Of a stretch of 44,844 nucleotides of DNA, positions 36,797 to 44,646 are shown in pieces (position 1 is the stretch's first letter; the number at the start of each line of letters is the position of its first letter). The notes below the pieces were generated by a model. That model worked only from the letters and a program-made list of their open reading frames with translations. It did not search any database and was not told the origin of the DNA. The position numbers were made by a program, and so were the translations under genes. This stretch comes from Mesorhizobium sp. LSHC420B00 (GTDB lineage: Bacteria; Pseudomonadota; Alphaproteobacteria; Rhizobiales; Rhizobiaceae). The DNA is taken from assembly GCF_000503055.1 (NCBI RefSeq), contig NZ_AYVY01000001.1, positions 60,088 to 104,931 on the forward strand, read 5' to 3'.

Positions 36797-37162
36797 TCAG
36801 TTGAAAGGATGCAGGATGTAAACGCACCTGCTGGCGAATGGCGTATCGGCAATTTCTTCGTCGCCAACGACAAAGTCGAAGCTGCAGTGCACGGACATTG
36901 TCCTGCGCTCAACGATGCAAGGAACCTGCGAGGCGGCGCGATCCAGTTCCGGCGCATGGTCGATGACAACGACATGGGCATTGTTGATCAGCGAAGAAGG
37001 CAGCTGGCCAGACGGTTCGCGGCTTCCGCAGGGCGTTGGCGAATAGCCGAGCAGCACGAGGCCGCAGCTGGGCGGCTGGTGCTGGCGGATGGACGCCGAT
37101 GATCCGGACAGATGCAACAGGCTCTCTCCGGCACCGGGCAATAGCCAAGCGGCTTGCAGCAT
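36797..37162 (-). CDS. small hypothetical protein upstream of the degenerate ABC gene
   Basis: 121 residues from ATG 37162 to TGA 36797, ending 17 bp before the ABC start. Codon use shows the strong C/G third-position bias of real genes here. Visible stretches are PPSCGLVLLGYSPTPCG, LINNAHVVVIDHAPELD and CSFDFVVGDEEIADTPF. The pattern of hydrophobic strands and turns is protein-like, but I recognise no family and see no signal or membrane segment. The start is uncertain because it approaches the divergent methyltransferase gene. If real, it is co-transcribed with the ABC gene. Confidence 0.5.
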   Translation of the reverse strand: MLQAAWLLPGAGESLLHLSGSSASIRQHQPPSCGLVLLGYSPTPCGSREPSGQLPSSLINNAHVVVIDHAPELDRAASQVPCIVERRTMSVHCSFDFVVGDEEIADTPFASRCVYILHPFN

Positions 37163-37243
37163 AATCACGTCCGCGGAATCAAACAGTCTTGCGGGAGGCA
37201 AGATTGCGTTGTGTCGCCCGAAATCCCAACATACAAGACAAAT

Positions 37244-37918
37244 ATGATGGATGTCACGCAACCACGCAATGCCGGTATGGACTGGCACGAGCAAGCCTTG
37301 GACCTCACGCGGGGAATTGCTGCTTATGTCAACTGCCCTCTCGTGGCAGGGCTGGCGCGCGTCGTCACCAAGCATCCGAAGGCCGATATCGCCAACGCCT
37401 TCAACCACAAGCAGGTCGCCTGCAAGATGTGGGCGCTCGACAGGCTGTTCGAAAGCTGCGGCGGCCGGTTCGGGCGCATATGGGTTCTGGGTGGATGGTA
37501 CGGCGTATTGCCGGCAATGCTTTTCAACGACGCCCGCTTCGACATCGCGGCGGTCGATAGCATCGACATCGATCCCGAAGTCGCGCCGGTCGCCCGGACC
37601 CTCAACCGGGAAGCCGGCGACCGGTTCCGGGCGCTAACGGCAGATATGTACGCACTCGACTATGCGGCCGTCCGGCCCGACCTGATAGTCAATACGAGCT
37701 GCGAACACATAGCCGATCTGCGCGCCTGGCTTGCTCTGCTTCCGCGGGGCACGAATGTACTGCTGCAATCGAACGATTATTTCAGCGAGCCGACGCACAT
37801 CAACTGCGTGGCTTCACTTGCAACCTTCGAAGCAATGGCGGCGCTACGGGAGGTGCGGTTCTCCGGCGAACTGCCGACAAAAAATTATACGCGCTTCATG
37901 CTGATTGGAACTGTTTAA
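37244..37918 (+). CDS. class I SAM-dependent methyltransferase-like protein
   Basis: 224 residues from ATG 37244; a longer frame reaches ATG 37154 but overlaps the small minus-strand gene. A Rossmann core is visible: GRIWVLGGWYGVLPAMLF is a variant SAM loop, IAAVDSIDIDPEVAPVART gives the acidic ribose contact, and DLIVNTSCEHI follows. The C-terminal QSNDYFSEPTHINCVASL is like that of small-molecule O-methyltransferase relatives. The substrate is unknown; glycan or lipid carriers are plausible from context. It converges on the glycosyltransferase operon. Confidence 0.8.
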   Translation: MMDVTQPRNAGMDWHEQALDLTRGIAAYVNCPLVAGLARVVTKHPKADIANAFNHKQVACKMWALDRLFESCGGRFGRIWVLGGWYGVLPAMLFNDARFDIAAVDSIDIDPEVAPVARTLNREAGDRFRALTADMYALDYAAVRPDLIVNTSCEHIADLRAWLALLPRGTNVLLQSNDYFSEPTHINCVASLATFEAMAALREVRFSGELPTKNYTRFMLIGTV

Positions 37919-37924
37919 TGTATT

Positions 37925-38050
37925 TCGCCCAAAAGTGCGTAGCGGTTTTCGGACAACGACATGCATAAAACAGGACTTGAAGCGCGTCGCACGAAACTCA
38001 CCAGACGCGACGTGCGTTAGTCCTACTGAGTCAGTAACGCAGTAGGACTA
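37925..38050. repeat. second palindromic repeat with terminator-like stem
   Basis: The stretch CCAAAAGTGCG...GCGGTTTTCGG...CATGCAT resembles a second dispersed rhizobial repeat family (from memory). Its outer end is a perfect 11-bp stem: TAGTCCTACTG (38018-38028) pairs with CAGTAGGACTA (38040-38050). The final CTA supplies the stop of the minus-strand transferase gene. Located between convergent genes, it may terminate both. Confidence 0.7.
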
Positions 38051-39244
38051 GGATCTATCGTCTGTTTGATCATGAGCTTTTCCGAAACCGGGCTCCACTT
38101 TTAGGGACCATGTTCGATACCGCTCGTGCAGGATTTGCGCGGAGCGACGCGCGCCTTCCAGATCGAGACGATGCGCGGATGGCGTCGGTCTCACAAGCGC
38201 CTGTTCGATCGCTTGCGCCAAACCTTCAGGCGTTAGGTCCTTTTCCATCAGCACCGTTGCAAGACCGAGTTCTTCGAGCATCAGGGCGCGAACCGTCTGT
38301 TCGGTTTCCCCGCCGGCTGCAAATGGAACGAGCAGGGAGCGACAACCCGCGCGCAGGACATCGCAGACCGTGTTGTAACCCGCCTGCGAGACTGACAGGC
38401 GGGCGCCTGTCAGCAGGCTGGCGAAATCCTCGCGGAACCGGAAGATGGACAGGCCCGGCCTGGCATCGCGTGCGATCGCGTCAAATTCGTCTTTCGGCAG
38501 GTTTGGGCCGGTGATCAAACACCATTTCCGAGCGTTGTTGGCATTCCGCGCCGCTGCGATGGTGGAGCTGACAAGGCTCTTTCCGGCAGCCCCGCCGCCA
38601 ACCGACACCAGAACGTCGAAGCGCTCGGAGGCCGCGGGCGAGGGCGGCGCGGCAACGAGCCCTGTGTAGGTGACCTCGGCCCTGATCGTCCCAGCCAGCG
38701 GAAATGTCTTGTCGATGGTTGCGAAAGCCGGATCGCCGTGGACCATAACAAGGTCGAAATGCCTGTTGATGAGATCGACCGTTTCCTCGTTTCGGCCCGG
38801 CTTGACGCGCTCCTGAAGGATATCACGGACGGACGTCGCCAGCAGCGGTCTGGGCGACGTCGCGTCGATGGCCTCGATCAGCGGCAAGAGTTCGAAACGC
38901 ATCTGTCGGCGTCCAAATGGAAACGCCTCGAGAATGACGATATCAGGCCTGCAATCCCGGAATGCCTGCAGCAGCATCTCTGAACGCCATTTCTTGAAAT
39001 CATCGTCGATCGGGTTGCCCTCCAGGTCGACAAGTCCGGAAAATCCTTCATCACCGGAGGTGACAGGTGGCAGGATTACAGATTTTACACCGAGTCCCGG
39101 AAACCCGGCGATCGGCGCTCCGCCGGTCACGACGGTCACGTCAAACCCGTCATCGACCAGAGCCGCCGCAATGCGGCTGGCGCGCGCAAGATGGCCGATG
39201 CCGAGCAGGTGCTGGACATAGAAGAAAGCGCGCAGCCGCTTCAT
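38048..39244 (-). CDS. MurG/GT28-like glycosyltransferase
   Basis: 398 residues from ATG 39244, overlapping the preceding stop as ATGA. It is a GT-B enzyme resembling MurG and UDP-GlcNAc transferases: FYVQHLLGIGHLARASRIAA is the N-terminal HxxR-like acceptor motif, VLVSVGGGAAGKSLVSS the hinge region, and ARLSVSQAGYNTVCDVLRAG the C-terminal donor-binding block. LVPFAAGGETEQTVRALML follows, as in GT28. It lacks TM segments and is probably membrane-associated on the cytoplasmic side. It is the third gene of a transferase operon (41701 to 38048). The stop lies in a palindromic repeat. Confidence 0.88.
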   Translation of the reverse strand: MKRLRAFFYVQHLLGIGHLARASRIAAALVDDGFDVTVVTGGAPIAGFPGLGVKSVILPPVTSGDEGFSGLVDLEGNPIDDDFKKWRSEMLLQAFRDCRPDIVILEAFPFGRRQMRFELLPLIEAIDATSPRPLLATSVRDILQERVKPGRNEETVDLINRHFDLVMVHGDPAFATIDKTFPLAGTIRAEVTYTGLVAAPPSPAASERFDVLVSVGGGAAGKSLVSSTIAAARNANNARKWCLITGPNLPKDEFDAIARDARPGLSIFRFREDFASLLTGARLSVSQAGYNTVCDVLRAGCRSLLVPFAAGGETEQTVRALMLEELGLATVLMEKDLTPEGLAQAIEQALVRPTPSAHRLDLEGARRSAQILHERYRTWSLKVEPGFGKAHDQTDDRS

Positions 39245-40485
39245 TCGGCGGCCCGCCACTCCCGCTCGAACAGTTCCTTGAGCTGTCCAATGCTTGCCAT
39301 ATGATCGAAATTGCCGCGCACGCGCCGCTCTGCGGCGTCGCCGAGGCGGGCGCGCAGTACGGGATCACGGATCAGGCGCTCCAGCGCCTGTGCCAGGGCA
39401 ATTGGGTTTTCCGTCGGAACCAGCAGCCCGGTTTCATCCGGCGATAAAAGCTCCGGCACGCCGGAAATATCGGTCGACACGCAGGCAAGCCGCTGGCTGG
39501 CCGCCTCCACCAGAACATTCGGCAGACCGTCACGATCGCCATTTGCGGTGATCCTGCAGGCCAGGGCGAAGATGTCGGCGCGGCGGTAGTGCTCAAGCAC
39601 TTCCTCCTGCGCAAGCGCGCCTTTCCAAGAGACGCGACCATCCAGTCCGAGCTTTTGCGCCAGCGCCTTGAACCGCTCCAGTTCCTCGCCGCCGCCGATA
39701 TGCTCGAAACGCCACGCCAAATCACCGGGCAACAGGGCAAGGGCCTGCAGCAACGTATCGTAACCTTTCTTTTCAACGGCGCGCCCGACACTCAGAACGA
39801 CAACCGGTTCGTCCGGCGCCGAGCCGTCATGCTGCTTTCGCGCCTCGCCGAAACTGCCGAAGCGATCAAGGTCGAGCCCATGATAGCTCAGATGTATAGA
39901 CGAGTTGCCGTTAGCGAGTTTTTTCAGACGGTCGAAGCCGGTTTTCGTGCAGGTGACCGTCCAGCGCGCCGAGGAAAGCTTGCCGGCCAGATCCCAGTCC
40001 GCCGAAGTCCAGATGTCCTTGGCATGGGCCGAGCAGGTCCAGGGCAGGCCACGAAGCTGGCTGGCATAGCGCGTCACCGATGCCGGTGTGTGCGCGAAAT
40101 GTGCATGCAGCCAGCCCGCGTCTTCCGGCCATTCGGCCGCCAGCACGAGCGCTTGCCCGAAGCGGCGCGCGCGATTGCGCGTAAAGTCGTGGGGGAGATC
40201 GGCAGCCAGCGATCCGAGCGTGCACCAGAAGCACGGCCGCAGCAGATAGGCAAACAGCGAGCGAAGCACGCGCAGCGGCTCTTCATGCAGATATTCCGGC
40301 AGATAATGGACCGGCGCTTTGATCTCGTCATGCACGGGGTGGCGTTTTTCGTCGGTCGGCCGCCTGAGCGCGACGAGTATCAGGTCGAACCCTGCACGCT
40401 CCAGACCGAGCAATTCCTGCGCGATGAAGGTTTCGGACAGCCGCGGATAGCCCTTCAGAACCACGACGATCTTGCGATGTTGCAA
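39241..40485 (-). CDS. glycosyltransferase family 4 (GT-B)
   Basis: 414 residues from TTG 40485, one base after the upstream gene's stop, with AAGGA upstream. GT4 features: VVVLKGYPRLSETFIAQELL at the N-terminus, HAHFAHTPAS, the donor site VLSVGRAVEKKGYDTLLQAL and the E-x7-E region NGDRDGLPNVLVEAASQRL, then GVPELLSPDETGLLVP. It is cytoplasmic and probably uses a nucleotide sugar. It sits between two MurG-like enzymes with a 1-bp gap and a 4-bp overlap, so all three likely build one repeating glycan stepwise. Confidence 0.9.
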   Translation of the reverse strand: MQHRKIVVVLKGYPRLSETFIAQELLGLERAGFDLILVALRRPTDEKRHPVHDEIKAPVHYLPEYLHEEPLRVLRSLFAYLLRPCFWCTLGSLAADLPHDFTRNRARRFGQALVLAAEWPEDAGWLHAHFAHTPASVTRYASQLRGLPWTCSAHAKDIWTSADWDLAGKLSSARWTVTCTKTGFDRLKKLANGNSSIHLSYHGLDLDRFGSFGEARKQHDGSAPDEPVVVLSVGRAVEKKGYDTLLQALALLPGDLAWRFEHIGGGEELERFKALAQKLGLDGRVSWKGALAQEEVLEHYRRADIFALACRITANGDRDGLPNVLVEAASQRLACVSTDISGVPELLSPDETGLLVPTENPIALAQALERLIRDPVLRARLGDAAERRVRGNFDHMASIGQLKELFEREWRAAE

Positions 40486-40486
40486 C

Positions 40487-41701
40487 TCAGGTCATTCCTT
40501 CAATGACCGAAAGGTGATGGCCGGCCCGCCGGTCGAGCAGTTCCGCGACGATTTCGGAAATATGAGGCAGCCCTTCCAGCGTCAGATGCGGATTGCTCTG
40601 TGATGGGTGGGGCCGGTCCGGCAGCGCCACCAGTGCATCGGCAAACCGCTGGGAATCCTTGGCTTCCTCCGGCAAAAGCATCTCGATGAGGCCAAGTTCG
40701 GCTGCGCGCCGAGCGCGGATCAGTTGTTCCTGGCGGGGCTCGACGCGCGGCACGATCAGCGCCGGCTTGTCGAAAGACAGTATCTCGCAATAGGTGTTGT
40801 AACCGCCCATCGCCACTACCGCCTTGGCGCCGGCAATCAGGTCTTCCATGCGGTTGTCGAACTCGATGATCTTGATGTAGGGGATCTTGGACCCCTTCTT
40901 GAGCAGCTTGTTGCGCTTGCGCGCCGGCATGTAAGGCCCAAGCACGATCAGGGCCCTATGCTGCAATTGCGGATCCTGCTGATAGGCATCGATGACGTCG
41001 TGGATCAGTTCGGCGCCGTCACCGCCGCCACCGGTAGTAACGAGGATATAGTCGCCCTCGGGCCGGTGGCCGGGCAACTCGTTCCGCTGCAGGCTCCGTT
41101 GCAGGAAACCGACGAACCTCATCTTTGCCCTGACAGCCGGCGGCACATCCAAGCCGGTCAACGGATCGTAGAAATCCGGCGGGCCATAGGCCCAGACCTT
41201 GTCGTAGAACAGGCCTATCTTGCGCATCACATCCCTGCGTGCCCACTCTGCTTCGAGCAGATGCGGCGCATCCATTACCTCGCGCAGGCCAAGCACGAGA
41301 GTGGTGCCCCGCGTCTTGAGGTAGGACAGCGTGTCCTCGATCTCACCGCGCAGGCCGAGCGGTTCCTTGTCGACGATGAAGATATCCGGCCGGAAGGTCT
41401 CAGCTGTATGGCGGATGATCGACTGGCGCATCCTTAGCGTCTCATGCAGATCGATGTCCTTTTCCAGCGAGGTGTATTCGCCGTTGCGCAGCTTGATGAC
41501 GCTGGGGATCTTCACGAAGTCGACACGGGCGCGGTAGTCGAAGGCGCCAGCGATAGTCGCACCCGAAATGATAAGCACCTGAAGTCCGCGGAAATCCTCG
41601 ACCAGCGAATGCGCGATAGTCCGGCAGCGCTGCAAATGGCCGAGCCCGAACGTGTCGTGGCTGTACATGAGAATTCGAGCGTTTTCTGCGTGCTGGGTCA
41701 T
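40487..41701 (-). CDS. MurG/GT28-like glycosyltransferase (COG4671-type)
   Basis: 404 residues from ATG 41701, first gene of the three-transferase operon. The N-terminal motif ILMYSHDTFGLGHLQRCRTI has the GHxxR acceptor pattern; YILVTTGGGGDGAELI is the hinge region; KAVVAMGGYNTYCEILSFDK is the donor block (GxNT-E) and PRVEPRQEQLIRARRAAELG the end of the donor site. This matches the predicted-glycosyltransferase group COG4671. About 100 bp upstream lies the HNH-domain remnant, and the promoter is probably in that gap. The donor is perhaps UDP-GlcNAc or the uronic acid made by the dehydrogenase in this window. Confidence 0.88.
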   Translation of the reverse strand: MTQHAENARILMYSHDTFGLGHLQRCRTIAHSLVEDFRGLQVLIISGATIAGAFDYRARVDFVKIPSVIKLRNGEYTSLEKDIDLHETLRMRQSIIRHTAETFRPDIFIVDKEPLGLRGEIEDTLSYLKTRGTTLVLGLREVMDAPHLLEAEWARRDVMRKIGLFYDKVWAYGPPDFYDPLTGLDVPPAVRAKMRFVGFLQRSLQRNELPGHRPEGDYILVTTGGGGDGAELIHDVIDAYQQDPQLQHRALIVLGPYMPARKRNKLLKKGSKIPYIKIIEFDNRMEDLIAGAKAVVAMGGYNTYCEILSFDKPALIVPRVEPRQEQLIRARRAAELGLIEMLLPEEAKDSQRFADALVALPDRPHPSQSNPHLTLEGLPHISEIVAELLDRRAGHHLSVIEGMT

Positions 41702-41804
41702 TGTTGAACGTCTCTTAGAATTCTCGCTTTGAGGACCGTGAGCGACCCGCCGGCTTCGAAACCATCCTGGTTTTGAAACATGAGGCCGCGATTTTCAATT
41801 TGTA

Positions 41805-42221
41805 TTACTTCTGTGGAATGCCTGTCAGATAACTTTCTGATTGCCTGAGTCCGAAACTAGATGGATTGGCGAATATCGCCTCGGCGGGAGCGGGTCGAGA
41901 CTCCCTGTTGTTGTTTTGGGATGGATCGAAGGGGAAAGCGGTGTCCAAAAGATCGGCAGAAGTCATCGCTCTTGATTCCAATAAGGCCTCTCCGAACTTG
42001 ATTGGTTTCCGAGCGGTGAAAGCGAATTCCGCTATCCTGCGCCTATAGTCAATTGCTTGATCGGTATACGAAAGGACAGGGTCACCGGGCGTCGCACGGC
42101 GCATGTTGTTGTAGAACTCATTTCGCGCGCCATTGCTCTCGGTCTTGGGGGACCAAAAGTGCTGCCCATCAATCTCTTGACGGGCGGTCTGATTATGATT
42201 CACCGACCAGAACTGAGCCAT
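41805..42221 (-). pseudogene. remnant of restriction-type (EVE-like/HNH) DNA-recognition domain
   Basis: 138 residues from ATG 42221. FWSVNHNQTARQEIDGQHFW, then SPKTESNGARNEFYNNMR and TPGDPVLSY, match the N-terminal recognition domain of HNH-type restriction endonucleases. From AIDYRRRIAEF the match deteriorates, the typical glycine turn is lost, and the protein stops without the nuclease domain, ending LTGIPQK. It is probably a truncated defence gene. It may still fold as a small domain, but a nuclease is excluded on the visible sequence. Confidence 0.6.
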
Positions 42222-42565
42222 CTATCGCCCAAGCTAGCCGGAATTTCGGCAGGAATCGAGTGGACGCCAGCGCTCACAACACACCGCCTGCGGCAGAGTG
42301 TGTGCAACACCGGTTACTTGTCGATCGCTATGGCCTCTGGCTAATGCCTTAGCTGGGGCGGTGACGGTCCTTTTTGAGACGACCTGAGCGCGTCGCCGAA
42401 CGTCGCGAGGTGCGAAAATCACTCGATTGGTCCCGATAGTTGGCGAAACCTCAATGAGTTTGATGATTGGCCTCGTAGGTTCACAGAGGGCGGCGACGAT
42501 CTCGTCGGGGTTCTCTTCCGCCTAGTTGAAGATCCAGGCTGCCGACCGGGAGATCGACGACTTCA
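42222..42565. other. 344-bp region with no recognised gene
   Basis: This stretch lies between the restriction-domain remnant and the SRPBCC gene. A plus-strand open frame at 42057-42344 overlaps the remnant and reads as noise. No palindrome or promoter is convincing. It may be decayed sequence from the lost nuclease gene or a mobile element. Confidence 0.35.
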
Positions 42566-43084
42566 TCACCGTCGCACGCTCGCGCCTAGCGTGACGAGAA
42601 GCTCGTCCAGTTGCTCGAACGTCTCGCCCATCGCATCCGCCGCCCCGGTGCCGGCAGCGTCGAGAGCTTCCTTTGAGGGATAGAGCTCGTGCATGACCAG
42701 CAGCGTCTTGCCACCTTTTTCCTCGAAGGTCACCGTGGTGATGGGTCCACCGTCACCACCTTCGTCATTGGTCCAGACGAGGCGCGAGTGCGGTGTCACT
42801 TCGATATACCTACCGAAGAACTCGTCAGGGTTTGAGGCATCGTGGCCGAATACCAAACGGTACCTGCCCCCGACACGAACATCCATCTCGCAGGAACGCA
42901 GGAACATGCCCATCGACTTCGGTGCCCACCACCGCATGAACAGCTCGGGCTTGGTCCAAGCCTCGAACACGGTGCGTGCCGGCGCGTCAAAGGTTCGCGT
43001 AACGACCAGCTCCCGGTCGGACTTCCGTTCCACCATCGTGCGGTTCTGCATGGGGGTAGGCTCACTAGCTCTTGTTTCGTCCAT
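42566..43084 (-). CDS. SRPBCC (AHSA1-type) domain protein
   Basis: 172 residues from ATG 43084, with AAGGAG seven bases upstream. It follows the AHSA1/SRPBCC pattern: LVVTRTFDAPARTVFEAWTK, FMRWWAPKSMGMF, VRVGGRYRLVFGHD, GRYIEVTPHSRLVWTNDEG, then TLLVMHELYPSKEALDAAG and the C-terminal helix FEQLDELL. The fold forms a ligand cavity. The gene overlaps the upstream ArsR gene by 20 bp, so both are translated from one mRNA. In many genomes such ArsR-SRPBCC pairs are co-regulated; the ligand is not known. Confidence 0.92.
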   Translation of the reverse strand: MDETRASEPTPMQNRTMVERKSDRELVVTRTFDAPARTVFEAWTKPELFMRWWAPKSMGMFLRSCEMDVRVGGRYRLVFGHDASNPDEFFGRYIEVTPHSRLVWTNDEGGDGGPITTVTFEEKGGKTLLVMHELYPSKEALDAAGTGAADAMGETFEQLDELLVTLGASVRR

Positions 43085-43427
43085 CGACTTTCTCCTTCCG
43101 TTTCAATTCCTCGACAACCTTGTCCAACTCGTTGAAGCGTGCGTCCCAGAGCTGGCGGTGCCTCTCGATCCATGCCGCCTCTTCCTCCAGTGCGCGTAGG
43201 CCAAGCTTGCAGGTCCGCACGCGCCCAACCTTCTCCGTGGTGACGAGCCCCGCCTTCTCCAAGACGCCGACGTGCTTCTTCATGCCCGTGAGGGTCATGT
43301 GGAACTTTTCGGCAAGGTCCGTGATCGAGGCGTCTGCTCGTCCGAGTTGCTCCAAAACGCCGCGCCGGGTGGCGTCCGAGAGCGCGGCGAATGAGGCATC
43401 GAGGTGGGGCATTAAATACTGAACCAT
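43065..43427 (-). CDS. ArsR-family transcriptional regulator
   Basis: 120 residues from ATG 43427; ATG 43412 would remove five. A winged-helix regulator: DASFAALSDATRRGVLEQLG, DLAEKFHMTLTGMKKHVGVL (recognition helix) and GLVTTEKVGRVRTCKLG (wing). No metal-binding Cys cluster of the classical ArsR type is visible, consistent with the subgroup linked to SRPBCC proteins. The gene begins inside a perfect 32-bp palindrome (43412-43443), suggesting that the protein represses its own operon by blocking initiation. Confidence 0.92.
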   Translation of the reverse strand: MVQYLMPHLDASFAALSDATRRGVLEQLGRADASITDLAEKFHMTLTGMKKHVGVLEKAGLVTTEKVGRVRTCKLGLRALEEEAAWIERHRQLWDARFNELDKVVEELKRKEKVDGRNKS

Positions 43428-43443
43428 ATGGTTCAGTATTTAA
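43412..43443. promoter_or_regulatory. perfect 32-bp palindrome over the arsR start, probable operator
   Basis: TTAAATACTGAACCAT is followed at once by its exact reverse complement. The centre, CATATG, contains the ATG 43427 start codon of the ArsR gene, and the left edge contains ATG 43412. AT content is well above its neighbours. Each half has the length and form of an ArsR dimer site. Confidence 0.85.
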
Positions 43444-43530
43444 CAGTTGGGCTGGCGGCGTGCAAGGGGAGGCCGAGTGGGCTGCGTTGCCGGCCGCTCC
43501 TTCTGGAAATCGCAAGCGATTAGCGGATGT

Positions 43531-43884
43531 TCAAGTCGGCGCAGGGTCGGTGAGGAAGGGCATGATGTCCACGCCGTCTCCTGGGAAGACGGTGAAATGC
43601 GGGTGGTTCTCGAACAGGCGGGCGGCGGCATCGATGGTATCGGCCTCGACGACTATATAGCCGCAGAAAGGGTTCACGGCGTCGGCGATGCCGTCCCTGG
43701 TAACGCGCCTCGTCTTACCGACCATGCCGCCGCGATCGGGGAAAAATGCGGCATTTCTCTCCTCCCAGTCCGCCCACAGCTGTAAGCCGACGGCATCAAT
43801 CGTATCCTGCTCGGGCTTAGGCAGGCTGCGAAAGCGGGCGAGGTCTTCGGGCTTCATGGTGTAGACGGCAAGAAAGCGGGGCAT
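43531..43884 (-). CDS. YCII-related domain protein
   Basis: 117 residues from ATG 43884; a longer frame begins at 43917 but adds only basic residues. RFLAVYTMKPEDLARFRSLP opens the ferredoxin-like YCII fold, and NPFCGYIVVEADTIDAAARL with FENHPHFTVFPG completes it. YCII proteins are small dimeric proteins of mostly uncertain role. It is upstream of the ArsR/SRPBCC pair in the same direction with a 103-bp gap containing the operator. 43885-44164 upstream of it holds no recognisable gene. Confidence 0.85.
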   Translation of the reverse strand: MPRFLAVYTMKPEDLARFRSLPKPEQDTIDAVGLQLWADWEERNAAFFPDRGGMVGKTRRVTRDGIADAVNPFCGYIVVEADTIDAAARLFENHPHFTVFPGDGVDIMPFLTDPAPT

Positions 43885-44164
43885 GCGGCGGTTTTTTCTT
43901 CGTGCTGGCAGAAGCATGCTAGCTTAGACTCCTGGTGGGCCCAAGTCACTGCGCATTACCACCCTTTGGCGCTCCGTATCTTTCAGTCCGAAATGATGAC
44001 CCGAGGCTAAGGTTGGCCATCTATTTTGAACGCTGACCTGGGCGGGCGGAACTGCTCCACCACCAGATCAACACGCACATCAAGCGTCATCCTCGCTGTT
44101 AAGCGCAGGCCGAAAGTAGTGTCGACGCCACAAACTCGCGATTCTCTGATGTGCTCGCGATTCT

Positions 44165-44512
44165 CTAAAGAACAGAATCACCGAGCAGCAGGCGCGATCC
44201 GACCTCTACGATAGACCTGATAGCCGGCAGCAGCTCCTGCCCCAACGAGGTCAGCTCATATTCCACCGTCGGCGGCGAGGTCGCCATCACGTTGCGACCG
44301 AGGACGCCGCGCTCCTCGAGATCCCGCAGTCTGCTGGTCAGTACCTTCGCCGAAACGGCTGGGATATCGCGGCGGAGTTCCGAGAACCGACGCGGGCCTT
44401 CGCTCAGGGACCAGAGCACCTCGGGTGTCCAGCAGCCGCCAAGCAGCGCCATGCATCTCGACATGGGGCAGCCGGGGGGAGCCTTCACCTTCTTTCGCGC
44501 CTTGAGAACCAT
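44165..44512 (-). CDS. HxlR-family transcriptional regulator
   Basis: 115 residues from ATG 44512, with AAGGGTG seven bases upstream; a longer upstream frame lacks a ribosome site. HxlR pattern: CPMSRCMALLGGCWTPEVLW, SEGPRRFSELRRDI, VSAKVLTSRLRDLEERGVLG (recognition helix) and PPTVEYELTSLGQEL. A Cys near the N-terminus (GCPMSRC) is the usual redox- or electrophile-sensing position. It is divergent from an NAD(P)-binding reductase gene, the same layout as E. coli ytfH/qorB, so it probably represses that gene. Confidence 0.92.
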   Translation of the reverse strand: MVLKARKKVKAPPGCPMSRCMALLGGCWTPEVLWSLSEGPRRFSELRRDIPAVSAKVLTSRLRDLEERGVLGRNVMATSPPTVEYELTSLGQELLPAIRSIVEVGSRLLLGDSVL

Positions 44513-44541
44513 CGCACACCCTTCTCGAGGAGTTTCCAGTT

Positions 44542-44592
44542 GGTTACGGGAAAATGGCGGTAACCGCAAGATACGTGGTTTCCAATGGTAAC
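44542..44592. promoter_or_regulatory. candidate HxlR operator between divergent genes
   Basis: GGTTAC (44542) and GTAACC (44560) form an inverted pair with a 12-bp spacer, and another GGTAAC occurs at 44587. HxlR-type regulators often bind GTAC/GTAAC-rich palindromes, so this 134-bp divergent region is a plausible shared operator. Short arms make the call tentative. Confidence 0.4.
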
Positions 44593-44646
44593 GATGGCCG
44601 CTATTCGAAGGCTCTCCAATCACACAACCACGAAATGGACTGAACG

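Noticed and set aside
39589..40506. 305-codon plus-strand open frame
   Set aside because: Antisense to the GT4 gene; composition is shadow-like.
44026..44214. Possible transposase tail near the HxlR gene
   Set aside because: Only a vague resemblance; a short direct repeat (CTCGCGATTCTCT, twice near 44135-44167) is present but no inverted ends.
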